Source: Adiantum capillus-veneris
Taxonomy: Eukaryota; Streptophyta; Polypodiopsida; Polypodiales; Pteridaceae
DNA length: 64,000 nt
NCBI GenBank assembly: GCA_014529385.2
Contig: CM043971.1
Coordinates: 84,088,340-84,152,339, forward strand
Direction of reading: 5' to 3'
Below are positions 22,130 to 33,765 of this stretch, one piece after another. The notes beneath the pieces are model-generated. The model had not been told where the DNA came from. It was given only the letters and a program-made list of their open reading frames with translations, and made no database searches. Numbering within the stretch: the stretch's first letter is position 1; each line of letters begins with the position of its first letter. Both the position numbers and the translations under genes were made by a program.

Positions 22130-22610
22130 TGACAAGTTCTTAAAAGCATAACCATAGCGTCGACTCCCAAACCATAGGCACAACGGCATAAAGATTTTAT
22201 AGCCATAACTAAAACATGATTTGAAAACTGCAAAACCATAAACATAACCCACTTCCCATACAATAACCATTACCATAACATGCTTGTCATACCATAGCCA
22301 TAACAACCATACCATCATTGCAAAACCAAAACCAAAACCATAACCATAACCATAATCTAATTGCCAAACAATAACAATCACATGATTATCATACCATCAT
22401 TGAAAAACCATAACTTGATTGACACACCCTAACCATACCATGATTGCCATACCATCATTTTAAAACCATAACCATAACTTGATTGCCAAACCATGACCAA
22501 AACCTATGTGACATACCATAACCATAACCTCTGTGCCATACCATAATTGCAAAACAAATCATAATCACAAAAACAGAATGCAAAACCATAAATATAAGCA
22601 CTACAAAATT
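22130..22610. repeat. Degenerate ACCATA-type repeat region
   Basis: Imperfect repeats of CCATAACCATAA and CATAACC occur over about 480 bp near the left end of CACTA-C. The minus-strand ORFs rich in Tyr/Gly/Val/Met are artefacts of this repeat. It may be the subterminal region of the element. Confidence 0.75.
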
Positions 22611-22934
22611 GAACATGCAAACAATCACTGAGTAAGATTGTATCAAGAAGACCACAACTACAAAAAAGACTAAACCAAGAAGATTGTATCAAGATGATTG
22701 AGTAAGACTGTATCAAGAATAACCTCATGGTAATGCCTCCCAGTCGACGTCATCTCCCTCCTCCTGCAGTTGGGTCAAAAGGGCCACAAGTCCATGATTG
22801 TACCCATACTTCTCCTCTTGGCGTGTCGGAAGGAGCCTCACTGCAACTTCCTGCAAAATTATGGTTTAATCATAAGATAAATCTTCAAATAACATATATT
22901 TTTTTAGCAATACAAAGCATACATATAATACTTA

Positions 22935-23809
22935 CAAACTCATGTCAAAGTGTGTTGTAGCCTCCACTCCCAAGATGTGACGCTCTAACAGACTCCAAAC
23001 GTGCTCTGGATGCATCTCTCTGCTGCTGCTGCTAAAATTTGTCAGGATTGTCTTGTGTCTCTCATGCGATACCCGCCCACTTCCCTATGGCCAACCATGC
23101 TGGCATTGCACCTGTCTCTTGCTTCTGACTGATGATGTGACATTGTGGACTTTGCCATGCCCAAAATCTAGCCATTTGAGACTTTATCGTACCCCTCTGT
23201 CAGCATGGACTCTCTGTGGATGGCCTCGATGATGTAACTCTTTCTTTTATCGTCAAGATTATCCTAAATCTCCATCACAGAGTGACCAATCTGAACTATA
23301 CAGAGCTGTCAAATCCTCTGTTGCATGGCCTTTCCGACCCTAACCCGCCAGAAGAGGCCCATCCTTGCTCTTGTACACCTTGCTAGGATCATGCTCGTGT
23401 GATCGCCAAGGTATATGTGGTGTGCCAATCGGTGAACTATCTACTGAAGAGAGTGGTGGATGCTCTCTTGATGGTGTGGACGCATTGAAAGAACCTCTAG
23501 CACAACAACCACCACCTCCAGAATGATGCCTACCTCGTCTCGAGGATGAACCACCCGTTGGTGTGTAGGGGGAACACTAGTCTTAGGTGTAGGGGGCACG
23601 CTCGATTGAGGTGTGGGACTGGTCGATGTAGGGACCACACTAGTCCTAGGCATAGGGTCGGCCGTAGTAGGTCTAGAGGAACTTGTTTCCATCGCGATCT
23701 ACTTTTGTGTGAACTGTGTCAAAAAGGAGCCCCTCTGCTCGAGTGACATACCAGCCAGAGTGATAGGAAAACTAAAACTAGGAGAGTATGTATCATCGTC
23801 ATCGATCAT
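22935..23809 (-). pseudogene. TnpA-like gene of CACTA-C
   Basis: It begins MIDDDDTYSPSF at 23809, comparable to MDDEDF of CACTA-B. A Pro/Ser/Thr-rich stretch follows (SVVPTSTSPTPQSSVPPTPK, about 23640-23560). At 23100-22940 the frame PAWLAIGKWAG...DNPDKF...DASRARLESVRASHLGSGG aligns without gaps to the CACTA-B part around its internal TGA. Here that codon is TGG (23097-23095), Trp. Other stops and frameshifts are present, so it is a pseudogene. It is useful for deciding the ancestral state. Confidence 0.75.
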
Positions 23810-24189
23810 GGCTTCATAAACACAAATAACACCCACAAAATACATTAGTTTATAGAAGAAACTCTTAATCAATACAAATAACAAACAAACAAATCGCCAA
23901 CACAAATGAATGAATCTAAAGTGTATTGTAGATTAATAAAAAGAGTTTTACAAAAGAGTTTCTAGCAAAATCATTAGTTAATCTCTCATCTTCTATGAGA
24001 TTTGATGGACCAAAGATGTCTATCTCAATCACATTGTGATATCCATCTTCCTAATCATACCTTGTTCTTGCGGCTTGTCGCCTGTCACCTTGACATTGAC
24101 CGCAATGGTCCACATTCGGGGCATCTCTGGATCAATTGAGCCCAAAAACGCATTATGGGGACAAGAGACTCTTGTACAAACCATCCTTC

Positions 24190-26565
24190 GGCCATGCTAC
24201 CCTCAGGGCAAGCCCTTTAACAAATAAACTCCTTTAAGCTCTTCATAAATCTCCCCAAGAAGAACATCCACTTTCTATGGACTACCCCAGCAACTCCACC
24301 TTCATCGACCACATGCACAAGTACATGCATTTGGATGGTAAGAATGTTTGTTGGAAAGTACTTTTCCACCATGCACATTGCTTCAATAGCATTTAAGCAT
24401 GCTGCATCAATGTTGTCTTCTATTATCTCTTTTGAATTGATCCAACGTACCAACTCACTAAATTTGTAGATTGTTCTTCTAATGTTATCTATCAAACAAT
24501 CCTTTATGGAAATTTCTAAGATAAATTGTAAGAATTTATGCCAATCGTGGGACTTAAGACCACTAAGATTGTCATCTCTCGTAAAAGCCGTTTTCAAACA
24601 TCGCATGCACCCAGTGGAAGTCTTCAATGAAGATATAGTCTTATTCACTTGTTGCTCTTCTGCAAAACTCAAAACCCATGGACCTTTTGGTATAGAAAAC
24701 TTTCCATTGGTTTTAAGTCGAGGCCACATCTCTGGCATTCGCCCCACAACCTGCAATCTTTGGGCCTTGCTCTCCCTTTTTTCAGTCATGGTTTTCCATA
24801 TGATCTCCCCCACATTCTTGAAGATATGCATTGGGTGGGTTAATTAGCAGGTCACTTCAGTACGCGAGTTCATGGAAAATAGAAAGTCTTTTCATTCCAG
24901 GTGGCATGAAATCTCCCCTATCCAGCCACATGTTTTTCCAATCGCTCGCTTTCAGTGGATGCATGTCATGTTTGCATATGTTGGTTCATGTAGCTCATGT
25001 CCTTCATGAAAAAATCTACCATGCTCCTCTAAAAATGTCTTGCTAAAATGCTCAAAGTGGCAAAAGCCAAGTCGAGAACCACATTTTGGACATGCATGAT
25101 TGCACGCGTAACTCAAGCCTGAAAAAACACAAAATTAAAATATGAAAGTGTTGGCATAGCCAGGAATAACATGTGTGCGAGGGTTTCAAAGGAACTTTTC
25201 TGAACACTCACCGAAGCCTAGCCAATCATGCATGGTCCACATGAGAATGCCTTGCACATGTACACTCCATCATTTGATTGGTTGGGACATATCAACCACA
25301 TCGATTCTTGTCCACAAGATTTGGAGCTCTTCAATAAATGGTTCCAGATAGACGTCATTGTTCTTTGCTTTGTACTTTCCTGGGACGATCAGTGACAACA
25401 ACAGATGGACCTTCTTAATAGCTAGCCATGGTGGAAGATTAGATAACCGGACAAATAGGCCACATGCTCCATGAAGAACTCCGTAATCCGAATGGGTTTA
25501 CTATGTCCATTGCCAGAAAAAAGCGGATACATCGAGGCTCATTCTTAAATGTGGACCAACTTTCCTCTATGTGCTTCAATGCAGGAGAGTCAATAGGTAC
25601 CCACATCCATCATTTGTTGATCTAGTATTTGAGTGCCATGTCATCAAAGCGGCTATAGGCTTGCACCTGAACATGCTCTTTATTCTTGGAATGATAGGAA
25701 AGTGGCGAAGGACCTTTGCAAGGGTAAATTTTCTTGGTGTGTCCTCTCTATACCTGTTTGATCCATAATTGCGACACTGTTCCAAATTTTCATACTCATT
25801 GCAAAAAAGTATACAAGCATTAGGACATACATGTATATTGTGATAATCCAAGCCCAAATTAGTAAGAAGCTTTTTAGCGGCGGCGGCTGGACAGGTAGGG
25901 GGCATGTGATTCCCTTCTAGCAATATTGGCTCGTTGAGAAACCTGTTGTTACATGAACAAGTGAGCCCCTTGATCACATTATTGAACTATAATTTTCACT
26001 TTGTCATGCTTAGGATACAATGTATTTACCTGAAAAGCTCTGTGACGGAGGCGTCAGACCACCCGTAGACAGACTGCAAATTAAGCATTGCCAAAGCGGT
26101 ACGGAGAACTGAGATTTTTTGAACCATTGTAAAGTGGCATGGATGCAAGAGTTTGCATCATCTCGCCCTCTTTATCGTTGCTATCATGCCGTCGATATGG
26201 ACGGGATGGCTGAGGTTGGTTGGTAATATTGCCTTGAATGTTGTCATATTCTATGTTTTCAATGATGGGATCCATGTCAAAGAACGCGTCTAACATTTGC
26301 TCCATCTACTGCTTGAAATGTCACATCAAGTATTGGTTGGGAGGACTCAGTCGATGTCTGCTCGTTTGAAAATCATCTTCTCTCGGATGAATTTGGAGCA
26401 GTATCTACTTGCGTAGTTTGATCTGTTGTCTTTGGACCATGAGATTGATCACGTAGGTCTTGTAGTTACTCTATCAAAAAGAGACTGTGATTGCGTATGT
26501 GCTGGTCGCAGATTTTTTGTTTTTGAAATATGGGATGATTGCAATGCACACAAGGACACGCCATC
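24190..26565 (-). pseudogene. TNP2-type transposase of CACTA-C
   Basis: The Met at 26565 opens MACPCVHCNHPIFQKQK, the transposase-associated zinc motif. The TNP2 core follows: LLTNLGLDYHNIHVCPNACILF and KVLRHFPIIPRIKSMFRC (25977-25576), then broken pieces with LAMDIVNPFG and GILMWTMHDW (25575-25210). The longest intact piece (24831-24217) spans MHIFKNVGEIIW, LKSHDWHKF and DUF4218 LVHVVDEGGVAG. It ends near GSMAEGWFVQESLV. No DUF4216 region is found downstream, unlike CACTA-B. Many frameshifts and stops are present. Confidence 0.85.
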
Positions 26566-26660
26566 CTATTGTCCATACTTTATCTACCAATGATGCAACA
26601 AATAATTAAAACACTCTTGTTATAGCTACAAACTATTAACTACATGACAATACATGACAA

Positions 26661-26770
26661 CCTCACATTCTCTAACCAGGTCCGATCCCCGCACATGTCG
26701 GTCTAGAGGTGCACGAAGATTAGGACCACAGGATAATAATCTCATATTTATTGTTCAATGACTATATATT
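26661..26770 (-). other. Conserved leader block of CACTA-C, copy 2
   Basis: On the minus strand it matches the CACTA-B block at 14511-14620, including GTGCACCTCTAGACCGACAT and TGCGGGGATCGG. It lies about 100 bp upstream of the transposase start. Confidence 0.75.
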
Positions 26771-26818
26771 AAGGTTTTTGAAGTCTATGTGTGCTTTTGA
26801 AAATCTGATTGCATTATT

Positions 26819-27050
26819 TTACTTTATTTATCAATGTTCGTTTGCGTTTTGAAGTACACAAGTCATTTCCAAAGTCCGTTTGCGTTTTCTCAACTACTTG
26901 CTGCTAGCTCTAACAACTTCACATTTGTTGTTCGTTTGCATTTACTTTATTTATCAATGTTCATTTGCGTTTTGAAGTACACAAGTCATTTCCAAAGTCC
27001 GTTTGTGTTTTCTCAACTACTTGCTGCTAGCTCTAACAACTTCACATTCT
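26819..27050. repeat. Tandem duplication with a period near 121 bp
   Basis: ACTTTATTTATCAATGTTC...TTTGAAGTACACAAG...CTAACAACTTCACATT occurs at about 26821-26932 and 26942-27047. It duplicates sequence next to the leader block. Confidence 0.88.
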
Positions 27051-27150
27051 CTAGACATGCCTAATCCCCACACACCTCGGTCTAAAGGTGCACGGAGATT
27101 AGGACCACAGGGTAATAATCTCGTCTTTATTGACCAATGATTATATATTA
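27042..27150 (-). other. Conserved leader block of CACTA-C, copy 1
   Basis: This is the better match to the CACTA-B block, including TTGGTCAATAAAGACGAGAT and CACCTTTAGACCGAGGTG. The block and its flank were duplicated within CACTA-C. Confidence 0.78.
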
Positions 27151-27194
27151 GTGTTTTTGAAGTTTGTGTGCGCTTTTGAAGTCCAATTGCGTTT

Positions 27195-27775
27195 TTGAAA
27201 CCTATAACGTAACCTAACCTTTTGCGTACAGTCTAACCTAACCTAACCTATAGCCTAAACTTGACCTAACATACAACCTAACCTTTTCCGGACAACCTAT
27301 AACCTAAACTTAACCTAGAATAACCTATAACCTAACCTTTTACGTAAACCTAACATATAACCTAACCTAATCTATAGCCTATAACCTAAACATAACCTAT
27401 AACCTAACCTAATTGAAGTCCGTTTGCGTTTCTTAAAGTACACAAGACATTTTCAAAGTCCGTGTGCATTTTTTATACTATTTTTTGCTAGCTCTAACCC
27501 AACCTATAACCTAACCTAATCTTTAACCTAAACCTAACCTATAACCTAACTTAAAACCTAAACCTAACCCAACCAAAGTTTGTTCGCGTTTTATGAAGTA
27601 CACGAGTCATTTTTCGAGTTCGTTTACGTTTTTTCACTATTTGCCGCTAGCTCTAACCTAACCTATAACCTAAATCTAATTTAACCTAGCCTATAACCCA
27701 ACTTAGCCTAACGTATAACCTAATCTATAACCTATAACCTAAACCTAAACTTAACCAAAACATAAAACCTAAATC
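27195..27775. repeat. Telomere-like CCTAACCTAA / CCTATAACCTAA repeats
   Basis: Long runs of CCTAA, CCTATAACCTAA and CCTAAACCTAA are interspersed with GTCCGTTTGCGTTT segments. Units resemble degenerate plant telomere repeat (CCCTAAA) but lack the triple C. It lies inside CACTA-C, so it is probably transposon repeat and not a telomere relic. Confidence 0.7.
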
Positions 27776-27806
27776 TCATCAATCGCATGATGATGATGAG
27801 ATAGTA

Positions 27807-27979
27807 GCGTAATTTAAAAACAAAATTCTCCAAAGCATAATTTCAAAACAAAATTTCCTCATAGCATAATTTCGAAACAAAATTTCTCCAAAGCATAATT
27901 TCGAAACAAAATTTTTTCAAAGCATAATTTCAAAAAAAAAATTTCCCAAAGCAAAATTTCAAAACAAAATTGTATAAAA
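27807..27979. repeat. Minisatellite, six units of 28-29 bp
   Basis: Units start GCATAATTTC(A/G)AAACAAAAT at about 27807, 27835, 27864, 27893, 27922 and 27951. They are adjacent with no spacers, so this is not a CRISPR. Confidence 0.9.
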
Positions 27980-28541
27980 ATATAAAGCATTAAAAGCCTA
28001 ATGAGTGAAATTTTATTTTGTCGATATACAAAATAATTTTAAATTAAATAAAAATGCATAAAACTTTTGAGCACTCACATGCGGCCTGTTTGAGCAAGAA
28101 AGGGTCTTAGAAACGTCTTCAAACATGTAAAAGTACACACACTATGTTAGACACACATACACACAAACCTACAAGCAAAATTGAAAAGAAACTCACCTTG
28201 ATGTTGGGAAGTAGTCCACAAGCAAGAATCTCACCTCCCGCAACTTGTTGGGCAATAGATTTGCAGTAGAGGTGATGAGGAGGAGGGCAAGAGAAGAGGC
28301 GAACAATGAAGGAAATGCGCAGGGAAATACCCGCGGGTTTGTTTTTTGCAAGGTCTACCGGCACAGAGGCTGGTACAGACATGGGAATAGCTGCTAGTAT
28401 AGGGGTCAGAATAACTGCCTGTACAAGCGTCAGAAATTCAAAAATTAAGTTGATCTCCCACCAGATTTACCTACACATATACCGACGCCCGCCATTGACG
28501 CTAGTAATTTGACGTCGGAATTCAAGCGAACTCTTGTAGTG

Positions 28542-29098
28542 ACATCACTCCAGGATGCTCTCTTACGGGAAACACCACTGGCTAAAGAGATAACTAGGAA
28601 TCAGGGAAGAGAAAACTTTAGAAATCAAAGGGTCAAGCCAGGAATACATATGAGAGGGAGTTCTTTGGGGTGTAGCCTCTCAGCTCCAGAAAGCCCAACG
28701 AGAGGAAGGAGAGTCGGTGAGAGACTTTATTAGTCGCTTGAAGCATTTGAATTCTCGTTGTAATCCAAATGAGTGCTTCAACAATAACCAAATGCTTGAT
28801 AGATTCATTAGGGGATTACGACATGAGGATGTCTACAATGGCCTAGTCATTAGAGGTATCACCACTTGGGAAGCAGTCACCACCAATGCGATCCAATTGG
28901 AGGATAATTTAATGATTCAAGGAGAAAGAGTGTCTATTGAGACTAAATCTATTAGCTCGCAAGCATCAGGGCATCAAATAATGACCTTAAAGCCTATTGC
29001 TAAGGAGCCAAAGATATCTGAGATGACTTTAGCAGATCTCACCAAGGCTATTCAAGAGAGTCCTAGAGACAATCGTGCTCCGCAAAACAATCATATGT
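28542..29098 (+). pseudogene. Retrotransposon gag, 5' piece
   Basis: Frames around 28680-29098 read RDFISRLKHLNSRCNP, NQMLDRFIRGLRHEDVYNGL and TTWEAVTTNAIQLEDNLM, typical of a Gypsy capsid (retrotransposon gag family). A frameshift lies near 28710. It is cut on the left by CACTA-C and on the right by RLG-2, after NNHM. The next codons are at 40982, where the reading continues in frame with zinc knuckles. Confidence 0.75.
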
Positions 29099-29263
29099 TG
29101 ACAGGAGCAAAGCGAACCTCGAGCCCCGATGGCCTTTCAAACACCGGGGACCGAATGGCACGCCTCGAGCCTGTCTCACGGTAAAGCGAACAGGGGGCAC
29201 CACCTAGCTTTGAGCAGCTAGGATGCAAATCACAATGATATGAACACCGCAAACTTACACACA

Positions 29264-29317
<54 letters not shown>

Positions 29318-31431
29318 GAGAGAGATTTGCAAATGATGAAAACCCTCAGGGTTTGAGGGAGAATTATTTCTGCAGTATTTACAAATGGTACGCCGTGGTG
29401 GTAGAGAGGTAGGGGGGAGGAGGTGGTGCAAACTACTTGGTGCGTTCTCTAAGACGACTCAATGATTGTGAAGCTTGAAAGCAAGAGCGTGTATACGTGT
29501 GTGCATCGACCATTGGAGTTGAGAGATGGACGTGGTTCCCTTCGCATGGTGCAATTCCCACGGCATACCCAACACACAAGCCCCCTCCCCGTGATGGTGA
29601 TAGTGTCAAATCTTCCCACTACACTCTACCAAATGCTGACTTCTCATGCACTGCCCACCCCACCCCCCCACCCCCCCGATAGCGACCTCTTAGTGCCAAT
29701 TTATAGGTGTTGGCTGCTTGGATTATGGTAATCCCAATGTGATTAGGGTAAGATTAATCAGGGGGACAAAAAAAGTGGTGGGCCCGGTGTGGTTGACCCT
29801 TGCTTTGTTTTGGGAGGTTATTAAAAGATGAGAATCTCTAGGTGGGCCTTTGTGACCATCACCTAGAGATTGGATATTTACAAAAAAATGGGAATTTTAC
29901 AATGGCTCGGTGAAAACTGAAGAAATGATGAAAATAACCTATAAATTACTGGAATTGGCATCCTCGTTGCGTGTTGCCGGCGAATGGTGTGTTGTCGGTG
30001 CGTCGGTGTAGAGAGTACTTCTTTTCGGGGTCAGCCGGGGCATGCCTTCGGCACATTTCTCCTTTTTGTTGTTGGCGGCGCATGCTTTGGGTCCTTCTTT
30101 TTCGAGGTCGTCGTAGTGATGGAGTCCTTTGTTTTCTTTTTATTTGTAGTGCGTATATGCGCGCGCGTGTGTGTGTGTGTGTACATATGTGCATGTGGGT
30201 GGATGTGTATATATAGTTATATGTGGGTGCGCAGGTGTGTGTGCATGTGTGTGTATTTGCATGTGTGCGTAAGCGTGCAGTGGGAACGGGGCTTATCTAC
30301 ATAATGTATATATTATATATATGTTTTTAGTTTTTTTTCTGTGTTTGGCGGCCAGCGGCAGCTACGCGTGCTTGGGGTAGGGGAATGGTGTGTGTGTGTG
30401 TGTGTGTGTGGTGTGTGTATAGAGAGAGAGTGAGAAGTTGTGTTGCGCCTGTACAGGCCGAGAGGGAGAGAGAGAGAGATGGCGGGTGGGCTGCTGCCAA
30501 AACAGAGCGCGAGAGAGGGAGAGGCGATTGGGGTGGTGAGTGAGGGAGAGGGTGAGGATGAGGGTGTGAGTGTGTGGTGTGGAGGGCATTGGGCCCCGGC
30601 TCCGTGCGCTGCGCCTTTGGGCTGAAACGGAAGAGAGAGAGAGAGATAAGGGGATGAGGGTGTGAGAGGGGAGAGAGAGAGGGGATCCATAGGGCGGGTG
30701 CCCACCGTGGGGGGGAAGAGAGTGTGTGAGGGGGGGGGGGGGGGGTTCCTATTCTCTGTCTTGCATGGCATCTCAGGGATGAGAGGAGGGGGAGAAGTGA
30801 ATGGTGCGGGGGGGGGGAGAAAGAGGGTGGGGATAGCGGGCCAAGGGAGGGGTAATGAGGCCGAGGGGAGGGTGAGGTGAGTGGGTGGGGAGGGGGGGGA
30901 AACGAGTGTGAGAGAGGGAGAGGGTGAGTCTAAGAATACGGGAGAGCCGGAGTTCACATGCGGCTCGCCATGGAGGGAGCACGAGAGGGAAAGCGAGAGA
31001 GGAGGTCAGGATGAGTGCTCGAGGCTTGCGCCTGGCCGAGGGTGGTCAGTAAGGGGGGGGGGGGGGGGGGGGGAATGGAGAGAGAGAGAGAGAGAGGATA
31101 TTAGAGAGAGGCATGTAGGGAAAATGAAAGAGAGAGGGGGGGGGGGAGAATATTTCATCCGATGCCCATCGGGGGGGGGAATAAACTACGGGGGAAGAGA
31201 GAAGGGGTATCTGAAACCGAGGGCGGCCTGCTAGGCTAGTGTATAGACAAGCGGGGGCCTGAGGTGATAAGGTCGGCCAATCGAAGGGGGGGAAGAGGTG
31301 TACCATGCCCGTAGAGGTGTCGTGGGGTTTACCAGGCGTTGTCGAGCCTTCCAACAATGTCACCAAGGCTCTAGCAGAGGAAAAATAAGTTTTTTCTTTT
31401 TTTTTCTTTGATTTTCAAAAATCGGCCATCA
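29099..31431 (-). repeat. 3' LTR of RLG-2
   Basis: It matches 38512-40981 along its length. It contains GA (29269-29313), GT and pure G runs (for example 30730-30744 and 31048-31072). The Pro/Ser-rich minus-strand ORFs here (30957-30313 and others) are low-complexity artefacts. Confidence 0.93.
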
Positions 31432-31450
31432 TTAGCCCTCTCCCTTTGGC
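31432..31450 (-). promoter_or_regulatory. Polypurine tract of RLG-2
   Basis: The minus strand reads CAAAGGGAGAGGGCTAA directly before the LTR start TGATGG, like the one in RLG-1. Confidence 0.8.
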
Positions 31451-31459
31451 TAGAAGCAT

Positions 31460-32676
31460 TCATGCTTCTAGCCCTTCTTCTGCATCTTCAGCTGTGGAGT
31501 TAGAGGGTTCTCCCTCTTCTGGAATGTCTAGCATGAATTCTGGATCAAACCTAAGAAAATACCTTTTCAATATCCATCCATTGACCCTAGTCTTTTGAAT
31601 TCGCCCATTTGCTTCCATCAGCTTATAGCTGCCATTGTCATAGCGTTTCTTGATGATGAATGGCCCTTCCCATCTGGGTTGAAATTTATTATCCTTCCTG
31701 GTGTCAAATCTGTTGTCGTATCTCAGCACTAACATACCTTTTTCCAATCCCTTTTCTTTAAGCCCTTGATTGAAAGTGAGCCGGTGTCGTTCTGCCTGCG
31801 TTGCGTAGTGATTGATTGCTTCTTCCCTATCCAATTGGAGTCTCTCCAGATCCAAGATGTGGTTTCGGAGATTTACAATTGGACGGTGTATCTGGCTAGC
31901 CAAAACTCGTAAGTTGGCCATCTGTACCTCAATGGGTAGAATTGCCTCCTTCCCATAAACTATATGAAAAGGGGTGAAACCTAGTGATGTTCAGAATTTT
32001 GTTCTGTAGGCCCAAAGAGCTGCCATGAGATGTTTATCCCAGTCTCCTGTGTGATTGTTCACCTGCTTTGTGATGATTTTTCAAATCATTCCATTTACCT
32101 TCTCTACCAAAACATTGCATTGTGGATAGTATGGTGTGGAATGCCGGCGTGTGATGCCTAACATCTTCACCAGTTCTCCACCAAATCACCTCTGAATCCT
32201 GGTCCTCTATCTGATATTATCTCAAGAGGAGAGCCAAAACGGCAAACGATATGCTCAAAAATGAATTTTTCTACCTCTTGGGCTGTAATGTGGGTGGTGG
32301 CTATTGCTTCTGCCCATCAAGTCATGTAGTCTACACCCACTATGATGTACAATTTACCTGATTGGGCCCTTGGTAAAGGACCGATTGCATCTATCCCCCA
32401 TTTCTCAAATGGACCATATGAGATGATAGGAGTTTGTGGCTCATAGGTTAATGTTCGATCACTGGCCACTTGACAAGCCTTACATGTTTTAAGCCAATGG
32501 TGTACATCTCTGTTCAAACTAGGCCAAGAGTATCCTGCTTGTAGAATCTTCCTACTGGTGATGTCTAGAGAAAAATGACCGTCACAGACGCCATCATGGC
32601 AACTTGAAACTATCTCTGTGATCTCATTGGAGGTTGTCACCCGCCTGAGAATTTTATCCTTGCCCTTACAATACAA
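31460..32676 (-). pseudogene. Integrase of RLG-2
   Basis: The first piece (32676-32317) has the HHCC zinc region (HDGVCDGHF ... CKACQ) and the first catalytic D (WGIDAIGPLP), then a stop after VDYMT. The core continues in broken frames to about 31925. The last piece (31921-31460) carries YDNRFDTRKDNKFQPRWEGPF, the GPF-type C-terminal module. Compared with RLG-1 the order is the same but the core is damaged. Confidence 0.85.
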
Positions 32677-33048
32677 GTGGTCGTTTACAAGGTGGTACCT
32701 AGTAGCCTTCCTTACCAGCCACCCACTATTTTTGGCCTTTGGTGTATCCTACTGGACATTCTCCTGTATTTAAAAACCTGATGACATCAGGCATAGCATC
32801 ACTACCTTAGAAGAGGGGTAGCTACAGTTTGATTGATCCTACGGGAACGTCTTGTATTCTCTCTTTGGATTTTATGCTCTGGGGACATGAAATAGTTTCA
32901 CTGCTTCAAACTTCTTTAGAAGGTCCTTAACTTGGCGGAGTTGACCAAGTAAAACTTGATTCTTACAATCCCAGGTGCCATTTATCTTCCTTATCAAAAG
33001 CAAAGCATCGCCAACCACATTTAGGTGGTTTATTCCTTGTGAAATACA

Positions 33049-33765
33049 TTATTCCAACCCAAGAATTAGGGCTGCATATTTTGCTTCATTGTTGGAGTGG
33101 GAGTGTAATAACTGCCCGATGGAGAACACTCTTTCTTGTCGTTCATTGAAAATGACTATGCCTACTGCAGACCGATCCATTGTTCTCTTGTATGCTCTGT
33201 CAAAGAAAAGAGAGTGAGCTCTTCCTAGCCTAGGACTCCCTAACATTGGTGTTTCTTACTTTGCTTCCGTGTTGACCTTCAGCTTCTTCTCGTAATGGCG
33301 ATGAGTGAGAATTCCTGATAAACTAGCCTTGGTGGAGTTTTCTACTTGCATGGTGTAGTCAAACTCTTGTAATCTAATCAACCACTTTGTGATCCTAGAT
33401 GAGACATCCATGTGTCACATTACATATGGGAAAACCTTCCATTGTCACGATTACAAAGGGTCTAGGCAAGAGATAGGAGCGGAACTTTGTGGTAGCAAAC
33501 ATTAGTGCCAGAACCATGTGTTCTACTTTAGTAAATCCCTTTTTTGACCGGTCATGACCCGACTAGAGAAGTAAATAGGGTGCATGAAAGAAGTTTTGGG
33601 GTCCTTTTGCATTAGCACAGCTCCGAGTGTATCACTTCCCACACTAAGGTTCACATAAAATGGCTCGTCCCACTTAGGAGGTGAAATAGTGGGAAGCTTA
33701 CCTAAGATTTTCTTTACCTCAGTGAAGTGCTTCTCGTTCTCTTCACTCCATGAGAAGACATCCCT
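33049..33765 (-). pseudogene. RNase H and second RNase H of RLG-2
   Basis: Upstream (33765-33250) is a decayed RT-linked RNase H. At 33246-33049 a clear piece of the second RNase H reads SLFFDRAYKRTMDRSAVGIVIFN ... SNNEAKYAALILGL, with the first acid and the NNEAKY glutamate kept. It supports the Tat placement. Stops on both sides make it inactive. Confidence 0.75.

Larger units (their letters stand above)
21671..28541 (-). mobile_element. CACTA-C: complete but decayed CACTA transposon
   Basis: It is 6871 bp, starting CACTACAACACG and ending CTCTTGTAGTG, flanked by ACA (21668-21670 and 28542-28544). Genes read on the minus strand in the same order as CACTA-B: leader block (twice), TNP2 (26565-24190), TnpA-like (23809-22935). 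The right end carries GACGC/GACGTC motifs in place of AGCGACGC. Many lesions in both genes make it non-autonomous. Confidence 0.9.

Noticed and set aside
22127-22728. Minus-strand ORFs rich in Tyr, Gly, Val and Met resembling membrane proteins
   Set aside because: Product of the ACCATA repeat; no conserved motif.
27195-27775. Interstitial telomere
   Set aside because: Units are mostly CCTAA and CCTATAACCTAA with interruptions, not CCCTAAA, and they sit inside CACTA-C.
27807-27979. Regularly spaced 29-bp repeats, CRISPR-like at first sight
   Set aside because: Units are directly adjacent with no spacers and lie inside a plant transposon. It is a minisatellite.
30313-31366. Proline- and serine-rich ORFs resembling cell-wall proteins (also at 40046-40915)
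   Set aside because: They lie in both LTRs of RLG-2 and come from GA and G tracts; overlapping frames are open together.
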